In this document: positions 62,858 to 64,000 of the stretch, one piece after another | Layout of the letters: the number at the start of each line of letters is the position of its first letter | Numbering within the stretch: the first letter of the stretch is position 1 | From: Rhineura floridana | Taxonomy: Eukaryota; Chordata; Lepidosauria; Squamata; Rhineuridae | Assembly (NCBI RefSeq): GCF_030035675.1 | Contig: NC_084489.1 | Span: forward strand, 10,987,001-11,051,000 | Reading direction: 5' to 3' | DNA: 64,000 bases | Translations under genes and position numbers: made by a program | Notes under the pieces: generated by a model | What the model was told of the DNA's origin: nothing | Databases searched by the model: none | Seen by the model: the letters and a program-made list of their open reading frames with translations, nothing else

Positions 62858-64000
62858 GTAAGAGCACTGACTTGATGCTTCTCAACGTTTTCTCCTCCAT
62901 AATAAATGTTGCCTTTTCCTCCCTTCAGCTGCTGCCTATACTGTAAAAGTTATGGTCTGCAGTCAGTAGTGAAAATGGGCAGGTATGGAGAGATACAAGT
63001 ACCAGAAAAAAAGGTATAGAGTTCCAATAAAAAGTTTCATCCATCTCCCTCGCTGTACTTAGAGTACCAAAAATAAAATATAAAAATTTCAGGGGGAAAA
63101 CATGCAAACATTTTCACCGCTGGATACAGCTATTGTTGCGGCTAGTACAATTAAGTACATGAATACAAGGAGCCATATCCAGGAGCACATTAACATAAAC
63201 CCTCTCTGTATATAAACAAGGTGCTATGGTATGAACCCAACCCTATGGTTTTCCTTCTGCACCACAAGATTTCAGGAGGATGTATTGTACTGCAACAACC
63301 ACTTCCTTGGCAGGCTCATCAAAATCTTTTCCAAACTGTTCCAGGGAATTTTGGTTTTCCACTATTTGCTGGAAATTCCCTCTGAGACTTCTTTGGCTGT
63401 GCTTTACCAAAACAACAGAGAAAAGGGAATTTTGCTTCTAGTGGAGAGATCAAACTACTTACAATGCAAATGCTCGGCTCTTTCCCCCTTCGGTTAGATG
63501 GAGACAGGAACATTGGTAAGGGTCCCTGGTCTTACTATTTTATATATAAAATAGTAAGATTTTTTCTGGAATGAAGCATTCCAGATCTGGAATCTAGGCT
63601 CTGAATCTCAGCCTGTTCCACTCTTTTAAAAAATGTAATAAAACGTTACTATGCTTACAGGATGGCTTTCCCTCTGAAAGTCAGCCTGAATTTCCAGCTC
63701 TGCATATAAATTAATATAAGCATATTTTTCTCATGAGTTTGTGTCTTGAGTCTTTTAAGGACTTAGCAACATCCCTGCATTTATTTAGTTAGTTTATTTA
63801 ACAAATTTATAAACTGCTCCATAGCATGAAACCACTGAAGTGCTTTACAAGCTAAAAATGGAATAAAGTACAAAAATAGAATAAAACACAAGCTCTAAAA
63901 CAATAAAACCATTTCAACAAACTCTAAAAAACAATAAAACTCATTTCCTCAGAAGTGCAATTAATATTCCATGAATGACTGAGTGACACCTTAGGGAAAG
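62858..64000. other. SFRP4 intron 5 (start)
   Basis: No exon 6 signature is seen. Bases 63776-63930 (ttatttagttagtttattta ... aagtgctttacaagctaaaa) are a reversed L2-type tail ending in A-rich repeats. Otherwise unassigned. Confidence 0.4.

Overview
The window is vertebrate nuclear DNA, most likely from a squamate reptile (a lizard). Two host genes of a conserved amniote block are present. They are surrounded by repeats typical of squamates: RTE-BovB and CR1/L2 LINEs, Sauria-type and other tRNA-derived SINEs, palindromic hAT-type MITEs, a Gmr1-like Gypsy element and a Copia element. The species cannot be read from the sequence alone.

Host genes. EPDR1 (ependymin-related) lies on the minus strand. 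Its three coding exons are at 47716-47993, 32254-32462 and 29119-29309 and join in frame to a complete 225-residue protein. SFRP4 (secreted frizzled-related protein 4) lies on the plus strand. Its first five coding exons are at 55707-56160, 56974-57054, 57179-57244, 59682-59880 and 62794-62857 and join in frame to 288 residues; the last exon is beyond the right edge. The two genes are head to head, about 7.7 kb apart between start codons, the arrangement known from mammals. EPDR1 starts in a CpG-rich block without a TATA box. SFRP4 has a clear TATA box at 55484.

Left third (1-29118), downstream of EPDR1, has no host exon that I can recognise. It holds, in order: an L1-like 3' scrap and a CR1 tail; a 434-bp hAT-type element; a BovB LINE abutting a broken Copia element (5056-7337); an L2/CR1-group LINE with a long open frame (7402-9608); further LINE and SINE pieces; and a 6.2-kb Gypsy element with near-identical LTRs and a 5-bp target duplication (15255-21473). 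The Gypsy element has integrase before reverse transcriptase, the Gmr1 order, and a SCAN-like segment in its gag.

EPDR1 introns (29310-47715) are packed with insertions. They include a degraded LINE in intron 2, a 589-bp foldback element (33463-34051), and a 2.06-kb L1-ORF1-only element (38686-40749) with a perfect 17-bp target duplication. That last element is nested inside a hAT-type element, which is itself inside intron 1. The intron also carries several SINEs and part of an LTR related to the Gypsy element.

Right third. Between the genes lie GC-rich sequence, a CR1 LINE (50038-51447) and reversed L2 pieces with a SINE between them. SFRP4 introns hold SINE material, notably a 374-bp tRNA-derived SINE (60729-61102) with a 13-bp target duplication, whose tail is shared with Sauria SINEs and BovB but whose body is different.

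No new protein-coding system was found. The novelty is in the mobile elements: the HAL1-like L1 derivative, the Gmr1-like element, the foldback element and the composite SINE.
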